Positions 8,137-14,730 of a stretch of 20,949 nucleotides of DNA are shown here, piece by piece (within the stretch, counting starts at the first letter, position 1; every line of letters starts with the position of its first letter). Under the pieces are notes generated by a model, which did not search any database, was not told the origin of the DNA, and saw only the letters and a list, made by a program, of their open reading frames with translations. The DNA is from CAZNNH01 sp964574335 (GTDB lineage: Bacteria > Acidobacteriota > Vicinamibacteria > Fen-336): positions 1 to 20,949 of the forward strand of contig CAZNNH010000108.1 in the NCBI GenBank assembly GCA_964574335.1. Direction: 5' to 3'. Both the position numbers and the translations under genes were made by a program.

Positions 8137-8151
8137 GGGGGTGGCCTCATG
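8095..8151. repeat. 57-bp imperfect direct repeat, copy 1 (HNH stop / following start)
   Basis: Direct-repeat partner of 6458-6514, about 86% identical with no gaps. It spans the last five codons of the HNH gene, the ATGA overlap and the first codons of the next ORF. Confidence 0.8.
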
Positions 8152-9209
8152 CCGGGGAGCCGCCGCCACCTGGGGTCGAGATCGGTCAGCCCGTCCGGTC
8201 CGGACAGCCAGACGTGGGCGTGGACCTGCTCCGCCTGGCCGTAGGCCCAGGACGCGACCCGCTCGGTCACGTCCCGGCCGTGCGGGAGGGACTCTGTCGC
8301 GAACGCGTCGTTCAAGACGGGGTCCCGGTTGCGGGCGCTCCAGCGCTCGAGGTGGTCGAAGGCGGCCAGGCGGTCGGCCTTGGCGGCGTTGCAGCGGGTG
8401 TCGGCGAGGACCAGGTTGTGGCCCAGGTCCAGCGGGTAACGCGACCACGGGATGAAGTGGTCGACCGCGCCTTCGGTCTTGAGGCGGCGGTCGCAGTAGA
8501 AGCAGCGGCCGTTCTGGAGGTCGTGCAGGACCGGGCAGAAGCGGCCGAGCGAGGCGCGGTCGGAGCCGAAGAGGAACTCGCGCAGGTCGGCCCGGTCCCC
8601 CAGCAGCTCGCGGTTCGGGCGCAGCCGTCTGACGAAGCGGACCCAGGCGTTCTCGGTCAGGTCGCCGATGAGGTCGCGGAAGCGGCGGAAGCAGTAGACG
8701 GCCTCGCCGCGGATCTCGATCTTGCGGCCGCGGCCCACGTTTGGGTAGAGGAAGTCGAGCCGCTGGTCCCCCACCGTCTGCAGCCTCCACAGCGGCATGA
8801 CGGCGATGGTCCTCGCCACCTCGCGCAGGAGCCGGAGCCATTCCGCGCGGTCCCGGCGCAGGCGGGCCAGCGAGCCTTCGTAGCGCCGATGCGCCCGCGC
8901 GATCGCCTGGATGATGGCGGCCTCGCCGCCAGCGTTCTGCGCCAGGCGCCGGCCGGCGGGCCCGGCACCACCGGGAGGGATCCAGGGGAGGACCTGACGC
9001 CAGTAGAGGGTGACGAACCGCTCGGCGAGGTCGATCGTGTCAATGGGAAGCGTCTCCGTGAGGTCGTCGCCGCGTTCCACGGAGAGGTCGGCCAGGGCCA
9101 GCAGCAGGGCGTACTTGTAGGTCGAGACGAAGCTCCCCTCCGACAGCAGCCGCTGGACCTTGAAGAGGAACTGGACCTGCGCCTCGGGCTCGGGGTCGGG
9201 GGTGGGCAT
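8133..9209 (-). CDS. HNH endonuclease family protein
   Basis: A 358-residue protein with a clear C-terminal HNH nuclease: a zinc-binding pair CFYC (C236, C239), then VDHFIPWSRYPLDLGHNLVLADTRCNAAK, where D250-H251, H264, N265 and the last Cys-Asn fit the metal-binding and catalytic core. The N-terminal 220 residues are a conserved helical region (FKVQRLLSEGSFVSTYKYALLLALADL, then ERFVTLYWRQ and MPLWRLQTVG), which I associate with a widespread bacterial HNH family of accessory regions. It likely cuts or nicks DNA using a divalent metal. The start ATG overlaps the HIT stop by one nt (TGATG), which indicates coupled translation. A fragment of this gene recurs before the addB-like gene. Substrate and trigger are unknown. 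Confidence 0.85.
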   Translation of the reverse strand: MPTPDPEPEAQVQFLFKVQRLLSEGSFVSTYKYALLLALADLSVERGDDLTETLPIDTIDLAERFVTLYWRQVLPWIPPGGAGPAGRRLAQNAGGEAAIIQAIARAHRRYEGSLARLRRDRAEWLRLLREVARTIAVMPLWRLQTVGDQRLDFLYPNVGRGRKIEIRGEAVYCFRRFRDLIGDLTENAWVRFVRRLRPNRELLGDRADLREFLFGSDRASLGRFCPVLHDLQNGRCFYCDRRLKTEGAVDHFIPWSRYPLDLGHNLVLADTRCNAAKADRLAAFDHLERWSARNRDPVLNDAFATESLPHGRDVTERVASWAYGQAEQVHAHVWLSGPDGLTDLDPRWRRLPGMRPPP

Positions 9210-9613
9210 CAGCGTGTCTTCAGGTAGTTGCCCTTGCCCGGGATCACGTGGCGGACGCCGCCGGTCGGGTCGTCGACGTCTCCCTGGTAGCGCGGGATCA
9301 CGTGGATGTGCAGGTGCATGACGGTCTGGCCCGCGGGCGGGCCGACGTTGATGCCCAGGTTGTAGCCGTCGGGGCGGGGCGTGCGCTGGTCGAGCTGCCG
9401 CTTCACCTCTCCCACCAGCGCCCAGAGGGCCAACTGCTCGTCGGGCGTGGCCTCGAACCAGCTCGCGAACACGCGCTTGGGGACCACCAGCGCGTGGCCG
9501 GGCGAGACCGGGAAGCCGTCGGCGATGGCGAAGGCGAGGTCGTTGGAGGCCAGCCACTCGGCCTGCGGGCGGTCGAGGAAGGGGGAGCGCGGAGCCTCCC
9601 CGTCTCCGGTCAT
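9209..9613 (-). CDS. HIT-family nucleotide hydrolase/transferase
   Basis: A 134-residue histidine-triad protein. The signature HLHIHVIPRYQGD places the catalytic triad at H100, H102 and H104. The upstream helix-strand pattern (AFAIADGFPVSPGHALVVPKR) is typical of the HIT fold and its length is normal. Family members hydrolyse or transfer nucleotidyl groups on substrates such as ApnA or AMP-linked compounds, some acting as de-AMPylating enzymes. The ATG overlaps the stop of the HEPN-like gene as ATGA, and its own stop overlaps the HNH start as TGATG. The tight sandwich between a putative RNase-fold protein and a DNase hints at a dedicated role, such as removing an adenylyl modification or degrading a nucleotide signal. 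That role is inference. Confidence 0.9.
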   Translation of the reverse strand: MTGDGEAPRSPFLDRPQAEWLASNDLAFAIADGFPVSPGHALVVPKRVFASWFEATPDEQLALWALVGEVKRQLDQRTPRPDGYNLGINVGPPAGQTVMHLHIHVIPRYQGDVDDPTGGVRHVIPGKGNYLKTR

Positions 9614-10005
9614 GCTTGCGGCGTCCCGTTTGCGGGGCGGGAGGCGGCGAGCCTCTCGGCCGTCGCCATCCACCCCTCCAGCTCCCCAGCCACCGGCGCC
9701 AGCTCGTACGGGTGGTGGTGGCACGCGCGGCTCATTGCCCCCCAGGCCTGGGCGGCCTGGCCGGCAAGGTCCGGGTCGCCCAGGTACTCGCGGAGGCAGA
9801 GGAGCTGGGCGTGGGTGGAGCAGGACGTGAGGGCGAGGTTCTTGGATTGCCACAGGTCGGTGAGGGCGGCTTCGATGGCCTGGCGGGCCAGGAGGGCGGC
9901 GGCTCGGGGCCAGAGGCCGGCGGTCTTGGGGGTGGCTCGGGTGAGCAGGGTGCGAGCCTGGGCGAGCAGGTCGGCGGCGGTCGGCACCTCTGATGCTGGG
10001 GGCAT
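9610..10005 (-). CDS. Small alpha-helical protein, probable HEPN-like domain
   Basis: A 131-residue helical protein, first gene of the minus-strand run. Helix 34-52 (RAAALLARQAIEAALTDLW) has the alanine-rich look of HEPN domains. Later MSRACHHHPYELAP gives R93 followed by H96-H98, that is R-x4-H, compatible with the R-x4-6-H motif of HEPN ribonucleases. It resembles small Streptomyces-type proteins that carry a CHHHxYEL segment, which I recall being grouped with HEPN families; no search was possible. The stop overlaps the HIT start (ATGA). If it is a HEPN toxin, its partner is missing unless the HIT protein or the HicB-like protein fills that role. The fold is moderately likely and RNase activity is inference. 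Confidence 0.62.
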   Translation of the reverse strand: MPPASEVPTAADLLAQARTLLTRATPKTAGLWPRAAALLARQAIEAALTDLWQSKNLALTSCSTHAQLLCLREYLGDPDLAGQAAQAWGAMSRACHHHPYELAPVAGELEGWMATAERLAASRPANGTPQA

Positions 10006-10404
10006 CAGGCTAGGGCCTCGGCCTCACGCCAAGTCCGGCATGGAACGGCCGGAGCACTTGGTCCCTGGACTTGGTCCTGTGGGTGCGTTCCTTCGGCCGG
10101 CCGGTCTCTTCTACTGATCGCGAATCCCTAGCGGAATCAAGCAGTTGGACTTGGTCCCGACTTCGTGCCAACTGGGTCCCGACTGGGTGCCGACTGGGTG
10201 CCAACTTGGCGCCAACTTGGTGCCCGTCTGGCCGGCCGCTCCAGCCTCGGCCCCAGCCACCAGGGCCACGGTTCCGGCCCGTTCCTCGCAGCCTGGGCCC
10301 GCGTGCTCGGCTCACCGAGGGATGCTCTGTGCCCGAAGGGGGCTAGAATCGCCAGCGGAACGAGCTGGGGGCGGTCCAAGCAGGCAGCCAAGGGAATGGC
10401 CACG
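10006..10404. promoter_or_regulatory. Divergent intergenic control region with 11-bp iterons
   Basis: About 400 nt without a credible gene, between the minus-strand HEPN-like gene and the plus-strand HicB-like gene; promoters for both must lie here. It holds the 11-bp tandem array at 10148-10224 and a related ACTTGGTCC-containing stretch at 10056-10077. I could not pick convincing -10/-35 boxes by eye. Short frames that cross the array are repeat-driven and not genes. Confidence 0.6.
10148..10224. repeat. Seven 11-bp tandem repeats (iteron-like)
   Basis: Units of 11 bp with consensus RACTKGGTGCC: GACTTGGTCCC, GACTTCGTGCC, AACTGGGTCCC, GACTGGGTGCC twice, AACTTGGCGCC and AACTTGGTGCC. The period is close to one helical turn, so the units face the same side of the DNA. 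One junction forms the palindrome TTGGCGCCAA. Placement between divergent genes suggests cooperative operator sites. Confidence 0.85.
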
Positions 10405-10632
10405 ATGGGAGATACGCGACTCCTGACCGCGATCATTGAGAGAGAGGACAACGGCTACGTCGCCCTCTGCCCTGGCCTGGACGTCGCCAGCCAGGGCGCG
10501 TCGGTCGAAGAGGCGCGAGCCAATCTCCGCGAGGCGCTCGAGCTCTTCTTCGAGACCGCCGATCCCTCTGAGGTCGCGAGTCGCCTCCGAGCCGAGGTCT
10601 TCGTCACGAGCGTGGAGGTCGCGGTTGGCTAG
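10405..10632 (+). CDS. HicB-like antitoxin domain protein
   Basis: A 75-residue protein (MGDTRLLTAIIER...) with the HicB/UPF0150 pattern: an N-terminal beta strand, then EDNGYVALCPGLDVASQGASVEEARANLREALELFFE. HicB proteins fold like a partial RNase H, neutralise HicA mRNA interferases and often repress their own operon. I prefer ATG 10405 because AGGG at 10391-10394 is about 10 nt upstream; ATG 10396 would sit directly on it. No HicA-like frame adjoins, and there is no extra DNA-binding domain, so this is an orphan. It is followed 19 nt later by another antitoxin-like gene. It could regulate itself or the divergent HEPN-HIT-HNH genes through the iterons (inference). Confidence 0.8.
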   Translation: MGDTRLLTAIIEREDNGYVALCPGLDVASQGASVEEARANLREALELFFETADPSEVASRLRAEVFVTSVEVAVG

Positions 10633-10651
10633 GCCTCCTCGGTCGCCGTCC

Positions 10652-10894
10652 ATGGAAACGGTCGAGAAGGTGATCGCGAACGCCCGCAAGCTCTCGCGGG
10701 GCGACCGATTGCGCTTGCTGGAGGAGCTGGGCCGAACGCTGCACGATGAGAGCCCAGCCGTCGTGTCGGAGGCCGGCCCGTACGCGCCGCTGATCGCGTT
10801 GGCGGGAGCCTTTCCGGCGGACTTCAGCGACGTGTCGACCGACAAGCACCGCCACCTGGGACCGGCACTCTGCGGCACGGCGCGCGGCGAGTAG
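10652..10894 (+). CDS. VapB-like orphan antitoxin
   Basis: An 80-residue protein: METVEKVIANARKLSRGDRLRLLEELGRTL, then a short linker and APLIALAGAFPADFSDVSTDKHRHLG near the C-terminus. The first half resembles the dimerising helix of small addiction-module antitoxins. The ending with SDVSTDKHRHL is characteristic of antitoxins that normally precede a PIN-domain toxin. No PIN gene follows: the ATPase gene converges 28 nt later on the other strand. It is either a solitary antitoxin that may counter toxins elsewhere, or the leftover of a broken pair. Confidence 0.65.
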   Translation: METVEKVIANARKLSRGDRLRLLEELGRTLHDESPAVVSEAGPYAPLIALAGAFPADFSDVSTDKHRHLGPALCGTARGE

Positions 10895-10922
10895 GCCACT
10901 GCCGCAGCCATAGTCGCCGCCG

Positions 10923-13592
10923 TCACTTCAGTTGCCGCAACCACTGGGCCAGCCTCTCGGTGCCCTTCACCAGGTCGCGCATGTCGGTGTGCTGGAGCTG
11001 GTGGGCGCCCTCGTTGCACTGACGGAAGATGTCGGCGTACTCCTTCTTCTGCTTGTCGAGGCGCGCGAGGACGTCGCCCTCCTGGCCGGGCTGGTCGAAC
11101 AGGGCCAGCGAGGCCACCTTGCGGGTGGTGTTGGCCTCCTCGAGGAGCTTCTCCACCTCGGCGTGGGGCTCTCCCCTGCCCAGGCGGCGCCTGCGGATGG
11201 CCTCGAAGCAGGCGGCCTCGATGGCCTGGCGGCAGAAGCCCGGGATGACGCGGTGGGCGGCCTGGGCCGGCAGGTCGTCGGTCAGGGCCAGGGCCAGGGC
11301 GTCGTCGATGTGGCGCTTCACCGGGTCGGCGCTCTGGCGCAGCTCGACCACCGATCCCTCGCGGCGGGTCACCTCGAAGACGCCGGCCTCGATGCCCTGG
11401 CGGCGGATCGCCTCGGGCAGGCGGTCGTCGTGGGTGAACACCAGCACCTGGCGGTCGGCGGCGGCCTTCTCCAGCACCCGGGCCAGGCCGTCCACGCGGG
11501 CCGGGTCCATCGACTGGACCGGGTCGTCGATCACGATGAAGCGGAACGGGCTCTCCGGCAGCGTGGCGCGCGGGATGAACAGGCTGAGGGCCAGCGAGTG
11601 CAGCTCGCCCTGGCTCATCACGCCCAGGGCGGCGCCCTTGACGCCGTCGATGGTCACGTCCAGGGCCACCTTGCGCTTGGGGCCGCTGCCTTCCAGGCGG
11701 ATCGCGCCCAGGTCGACGCTGCTCTGCTGGCGGAGCAGCTTCCAGATCTCGGCGGCGCGGTCGGCGATCGGCTGGAAGCGCTCGTCGCGCAGGCCGGCCG
11801 CCTTGTCCTTGAGCCACTTCTCGGCGGCGCGGAGGGCGGGCAGTTGAGCCTGGGCGGCGCGGGCCTTGTGGGCGGCCGGGAGCCAGGCGGCCAGCTTGTC
11901 GGCCAGCGGGCGCCACAGGTCCTGGCGGCGGTCCAGCTCGGCCTGGGCGGCCTGGCGCAGGCCGGTGAGCGCCTGCAGCAGCTCCTCGCCGACCGTCTCG
12001 GTGTGGTCGGCCAGGGTCTCGAGGTCGGTGATCTCCTGGCCCTTCGTCCACCGCTGCAGGGCGGCCAGGGCGGCGTCGGTCGGGAGGCCGGCCTCGGTGA
12101 ACGACGGGTGCCACTCGAACGGCAGGGCGGCCCAGGCCTCGCGGGCCGCGTCCGCCACCTGGCGGGCGTCGGCCAGGTCGCTGGCCTCGTCGTGGAGCTG
12201 CTTGACGCGGGCCGCGTGCTCGTTGTGCCAGCTCTTGTTCAGCGCACCCTCGGTGCCGCACACGGGACAGGGGCCGTCGCCGTGGCGGGTGTGGTAGGCC
12301 ATGGCCAGCTCCAGCATGCGGGCCAGGTCGCCGGAGCGCTCGGCCAGCAGGTCGGTGGCCGCCGCCAGGCTGTGCGCGGCGGTGTGCAGGCTCTCGGCCA
12401 GCGTCAGCAGGTCGGCGCGGTCAGGGATCGACAGGCTGGCGATGCGGCGCAGGGTGTCGAGGAGGGTCTGGGGCTCGCCGGGGGCCGTGGCTCCGGTGAG
12501 GATGGAGTGGATGCGGTCGAGGGAGTCTTCGGGCGCTGGGGTTGCGGCGCCGGCAGATCCTTCGGGCGCTGGGACACCGGCGCCCTCAGGATGATCGGGG
12601 GTGGGGGCCGGGGTTCCGTCGCCCGACTCAGGATGACCGGAGGGGGCCGGGACTCCGCCGCCCTCAGGATGACCAGCCGTGTCGCCCTCAGGATGACGGG
12701 GGGTGGGGGTTCCGTCGGCCTCAGGGGGACGGGTCGGACGGAGGGCGGTGGCCAGGACGGCGGCGACCTGGCGGGCGAGCTCGGCGTCCAGGGCCTCGGC
12801 CTCGTGCAGCAGGAACTCCTGCTGGACCTTGGCTTCCTTGAAGACCTTCTCGCGTGAGGTGCGCGCCTCCTTGAGGGTGTCCTGGGCCTGGGTCAAGGCG
12901 TCGAGGCCCAGGATCCGGTGGAGGGCGTCGTGCAGCTTGGACGGGCCCTCGTCCAGCAGCGAGCCGAGCTCGTTGTAGGAGAGGAAGGGCCGGTGGGTCT
13001 GCAGCGGCTCGGCCCAGCCGAGGGACTCGAGCGGGGCGATGGGCTGGCCGCGGACCTGGGCCTCGGCGGTGGCCTGGTCGAGGCCGACGCCTGGGCGCCA
13101 GTTGCGGGTCACGCGGCACGAGCCGCCGGGGGCGTCGGGCGTCTTCTCCAAGACCAGCTCGGCCTCGAGGTGGGTCTCGGCGTGGTGGAGGTTGCGCCAG
13201 CCGTCCTTCCAGACCACCGGGCGGTCCTGCCAGCGCTTGCTGTTGCCGGTGAGCAGCAGCTCCAGGCCTTCGGCGAAGCTGGACTTGCCGGAGCCGTTGC
13301 GGCCGACGACCAGGGTGAGGCCGGGGCCGGGCGTCAGCTCGAGCGACTGGCGGGGGCCGATGCCGCGGAAGCCCTCGACGGTGAGCGAGCGGAGGTAGGC
13401 GGCCGGGGCCGGGCCGGGGGTCGGAGCGCCTTCGGGGGCGGGGGATGGCGCGGCCTTCTCTTCATTGAAGAGGTCGGCCAGGGCCTCGGGGCCTTCGAAG
13501 GCGGCGAGGACAAGCGGGGGCCAGGCGTCGTCGGCGGTGGTCTCCGCGTCGAGGCGCTGCGTCAGCAGCTTGTGCAGCGGGGAGGCTGGGAT
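10923..13592 (-). CDS. Zinc-hook ABC/SMC-like ATPase, RloC/Rad50-type, ATC start, possible C-terminal HEPN
   Basis: An 889-residue ATPase of the Rad50/RecF/SMC class. It has Walker A GRNGSGKSS (97-105), a zinc-hook CPVC at C442-C445 between helical arms, ABC signature SQGELHSLAL (about 657) and Walker B FIVIDDPVQSMD (about 685), then a His-switch-like VFTHDD. The last 150 residues are helical and contain FRQCNEGAH (R857-x6-H864), compatible with a HEPN RNase motif; RloC and PrrC anticodon nucleases have a related layout. The start is unusual. No ATG, GTG or TTG exists in frame between the stop at 13628 and codon 126, yet Walker A lies before codon 126. A perfect AGGAGGTG ends five nt before an ATC. 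Residues about 291-347 (HPEG repeats) are encoded by REP remnants. It may sense damaged DNA and act as a nuclease effector (inference). Confidence 0.85.
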   Translation of the reverse strand: MPASPLHKLLTQRLDAETTADDAWPPLVLAAFEGPEALADLFNEEKAAPSPAPEGAPTPGPAPAAYLRSLTVEGFRGIGPRQSLELTPGPGLTLVVGRNGSGKSSFAEGLELLLTGNSKRWQDRPVVWKDGWRNLHHAETHLEAELVLEKTPDAPGGSCRVTRNWRPGVGLDQATAEAQVRGQPIAPLESLGWAEPLQTHRPFLSYNELGSLLDEGPSKLHDALHRILGLDALTQAQDTLKEARTSREKVFKEAKVQQEFLLHEAEALDAELARQVAAVLATALRPTRPPEADGTPTPRHPEGDTAGHPEGGGVPAPSGHPESGDGTPAPTPDHPEGAGVPAPEGSAGAATPAPEDSLDRIHSILTGATAPGEPQTLLDTLRRIASLSIPDRADLLTLAESLHTAAHSLAAATDLLAERSGDLARMLELAMAYHTRHGDGPCPVCGTEGALNKSWHNEHAARVKQLHDEASDLADARQVADAAREAWAALPFEWHPSFTEAGLPTDAALAALQRWTKGQEITDLETLADHTETVGEELLQALTGLRQAAQAELDRRQDLWRPLADKLAAWLPAAHKARAAQAQLPALRAAEKWLKDKAAGLRDERFQPIADRAAEIWKLLRQQSSVDLGAIRLEGSGPKRKVALDVTIDGVKGAALGVMSQGELHSLALSLFIPRATLPESPFRFIVIDDPVQSMDPARVDGLARVLEKAAADRQVLVFTHDDRLPEAIRRQGIEAGVFEVTRREGSVVELRQSADPVKRHIDDALALALTDDLPAQAAHRVIPGFCRQAIEAACFEAIRRRRLGRGEPHAEVEKLLEEANTTRKVASLALFDQPGQEGDVLARLDKQKKEYADIFRQCNEGAHQLQHTDMRDLVKGTERLAQWLRQLK
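12555..12720. repeat. Cluster of REP remnants inside the ATPase coding sequence
   Basis: Contains AGATCCTTCGGG once (12555-12566) and CTCAGGATGA four times (12585, 12627, 12663, 12687), with a degenerate fifth copy at 12719. The intervals are 24-42 nt, all in one orientation and all in frame with the ATPase gene. They encode five His-Pro-Glu units in a proline/glycine-rich stretch of the coiled coil. Confidence 0.82.
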
Positions 13593-13597
13593 GGTGC

Positions 13598-13605
13598 CAC
13601 CTCCT
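13598..13605 (-). promoter_or_regulatory. Ribosome binding site that fixes the ATC start
   Basis: AGGAGGTG on the minus strand, full complement of the 16S tail, five nt before ATC 13592. It is the only strong Shine-Dalgarno in the region upstream of Walker A. TATAGT at 13627-13622 on the same strand could be a -10 box giving a leader of about 20 nt; no good -35 is visible. Confidence 0.7.
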
Positions 13606-13628
13606 GTGAAGAATGCGACCCACTATAG

Positions 13629-13883
13629 CCGTTTTTCGTGGGCGGGTGGAGGCTGGGGCGGGGCCGCTTCGGCCAGCGAGCGATGGGCAGTCGCGCGAGG
13701 GGTCTGCGAGCGGGAAATGGCTACCGACGGGCGCCGACCCGGTGGCGTCAGGATGCCGCGCTGCGTGGTCGCGGTCGAGTTTTTGGAACGCAGCGTTGGG
13801 CCCGGGCCAGCGGGCGCGCACCACGGCGGGGGCAGCAACGTCCTGGACCTCGCTGGGCAGGAGCTGTGGCTACACTCCGCGCC
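13629..13883. other. Divergent intergenic region, ATPase / DUF4160
   Basis: About 255 GC-rich nt between divergent genes. I see no credible ORF, repeat family member or RNA gene here. Apart from the possible TATAGT box at its left edge it is featureless to the eye. Confidence 0.5.
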
Positions 13884-14144
13884 ATGCCTCGGATCAGCCG
13901 GTTCTACGGCATCACGATTGCGATGTACTACAGCGACCACGCGCCACCACATCTCCACGCGTTGTATGGCGGGGAGGAAGCCTCCCTCGCGCTGTCGGAC
14001 CTGGGGGTCATCGAGGGTCGGCTGCCGCGGCGGGCGTTGCGGCTCGTGCGCGAGTGGGCAGGTCTGCACCGGGCCGAGCTCGAAGGTTGTTGGCGATGTG
14101 CCCGAGAGGGCCTTCCTCTCGACAACATCCCGGGGCTGGAGTAG
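13884..14144 (+). CDS. DUF4160 family protein (putative toxin-antitoxin component)
   Basis: An 86-residue protein starting MPRISRFYGITIAMYYSDHAPPHLHALYGGEEASLALSDL. The segments GITIxMYYxDHxPPHxHA and the central I-x-GRLPxRALxLVxEWAxLHRxEL are the hallmarks of DUF4160. Members nearly always sit beside a DUF2442 gene, and the pair is regarded as a putative type II toxin-antitoxin module, although the biochemical activity is unknown to me. The next gene, three nt downstream, is that DUF2442 partner, so the pair is complete. Confidence 0.88.
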   Translation: MPRISRFYGITIAMYYSDHAPPHLHALYGGEEASLALSDLGVIEGRLPRRALRLVREWAGLHRAELEGCWRCAREGLPLDNIPGLE

Positions 14145-14147
14145 GTT

Positions 14148-14426
14148 GTGAATGTGTTGAGGGTGCGCAGCGTTCGTTGCCTCGGAGGGTACCAGGTGGA
14201 GCTCGGCCTGACTGACGGCAGTCGCCGGCAGGTCGACCTCGAGCCCTACCTGCGCGGGCCCATCTTCGCTCCGGTCCGGGAACGCCCCGAGGTCTTCCGC
14301 CAGGTTCGTGTCGACGAGGAGCTCGGCACGCTGGTGTGGCCGAACGGCGCGGACATCTGCCCGGACGTTCTGATCTACGGTCGCCTGCCGGTCGCTCTCG
14401 AAGCGGCTGGCAGCCGGTCTGCCTGA
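14148..14426 (+). CDS. DUF2442 family protein, partner of DUF4160
   Basis: A 92-residue protein with the DUF2442 pattern: LTDGSRRQVDLEPYLRGPIFAPVRERPEVFRQVRVDEELGTLVWPNGADICPDVL. It starts at GTG 14148, three nt after the DUF4160 stop; in-frame GTG 14154 is an alternative, and no ATG is available. DUF2442 domains form a compact N-terminal fold and pair with DUF4160 proteins in a two-gene unit of antitoxin type. The gene is intact. Which partner is toxic is not known from the sequence. Confidence 0.88.
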   Translation: MNVLRVRSVRCLGGYQVELGLTDGSRRQVDLEPYLRGPIFAPVRERPEVFRQVRVDEELGTLVWPNGADICPDVLIYGRLPVALEAAGSRSA

Positions 14427-14471
14427 GCCGGGCCGGGTCAGGTCTTAGCCGGGCAAGCCTGGAGAGGCGCC

Positions 14472-14672
14472 ATGGTCCACGGCTATCGCGTCGTGATCGA
14501 GGCTGCGGCGGGCAACTACTCCGCCTACTCGCCCGACCTGCCGGGTTGTGTGGCGACTGGCGCCACCCCGGAGGAGACGAAGGCGCGCATGCGAGAGGCG
14601 ATGGATCTGCACCTCGCCGGGCTGCGCGAGGATGGGCTGCCGGTTCCCCCTCCGTCGGCGAGCGGAGGCTAG
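14472..14672 (+). CDS. HicB-like antitoxin domain protein (second copy type)
   Basis: A 66-residue protein: MVHGYRVVIEAAAGNYSAYSPDLPGCVATGATPEETKARMREAMDLHLAGLREDGLPVPPP. The YSAYSPDLPGCVATGxTPEE segment and the terminal helix with DGLPVPxP are classic HicB/UPF0150. A GGAGAGG ribosome site precedes the ATG. No HicA mRNA interferase gene adjoins on either side, so it is an orphan like the protein at 10405-10632. The two HicB proteins differ enough that they are not a recent duplication. Confidence 0.87.
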   Translation: MVHGYRVVIEAAAGNYSAYSPDLPGCVATGATPEETKARMREAMDLHLAGLREDGLPVPPPSASGG

Positions 14673-14730
14673 CGGCGGCGGGAGCTGGCGCCGCTGCATG
14701 GGATTGCGGCGCGGCGAGGCAGAAGCGACG

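Noticed and set aside
10148..10224. CRISPR array
   Set aside because: The units are 11 bp and contiguous with no unique spacers; this is an iteron or minisatellite pattern.
10932..12857. 641-codon plus-strand frame opposite the ATPase
   Set aside because: Shadow of the ABC ATPase, which has Walker A, zinc hook, signature and Walker B in order.
13217..13217. GTG at codon 126 as start of the ATPase
   Set aside because: It would discard the intact Walker A domain encoded upstream in the same frame, and it lacks a ribosome site.
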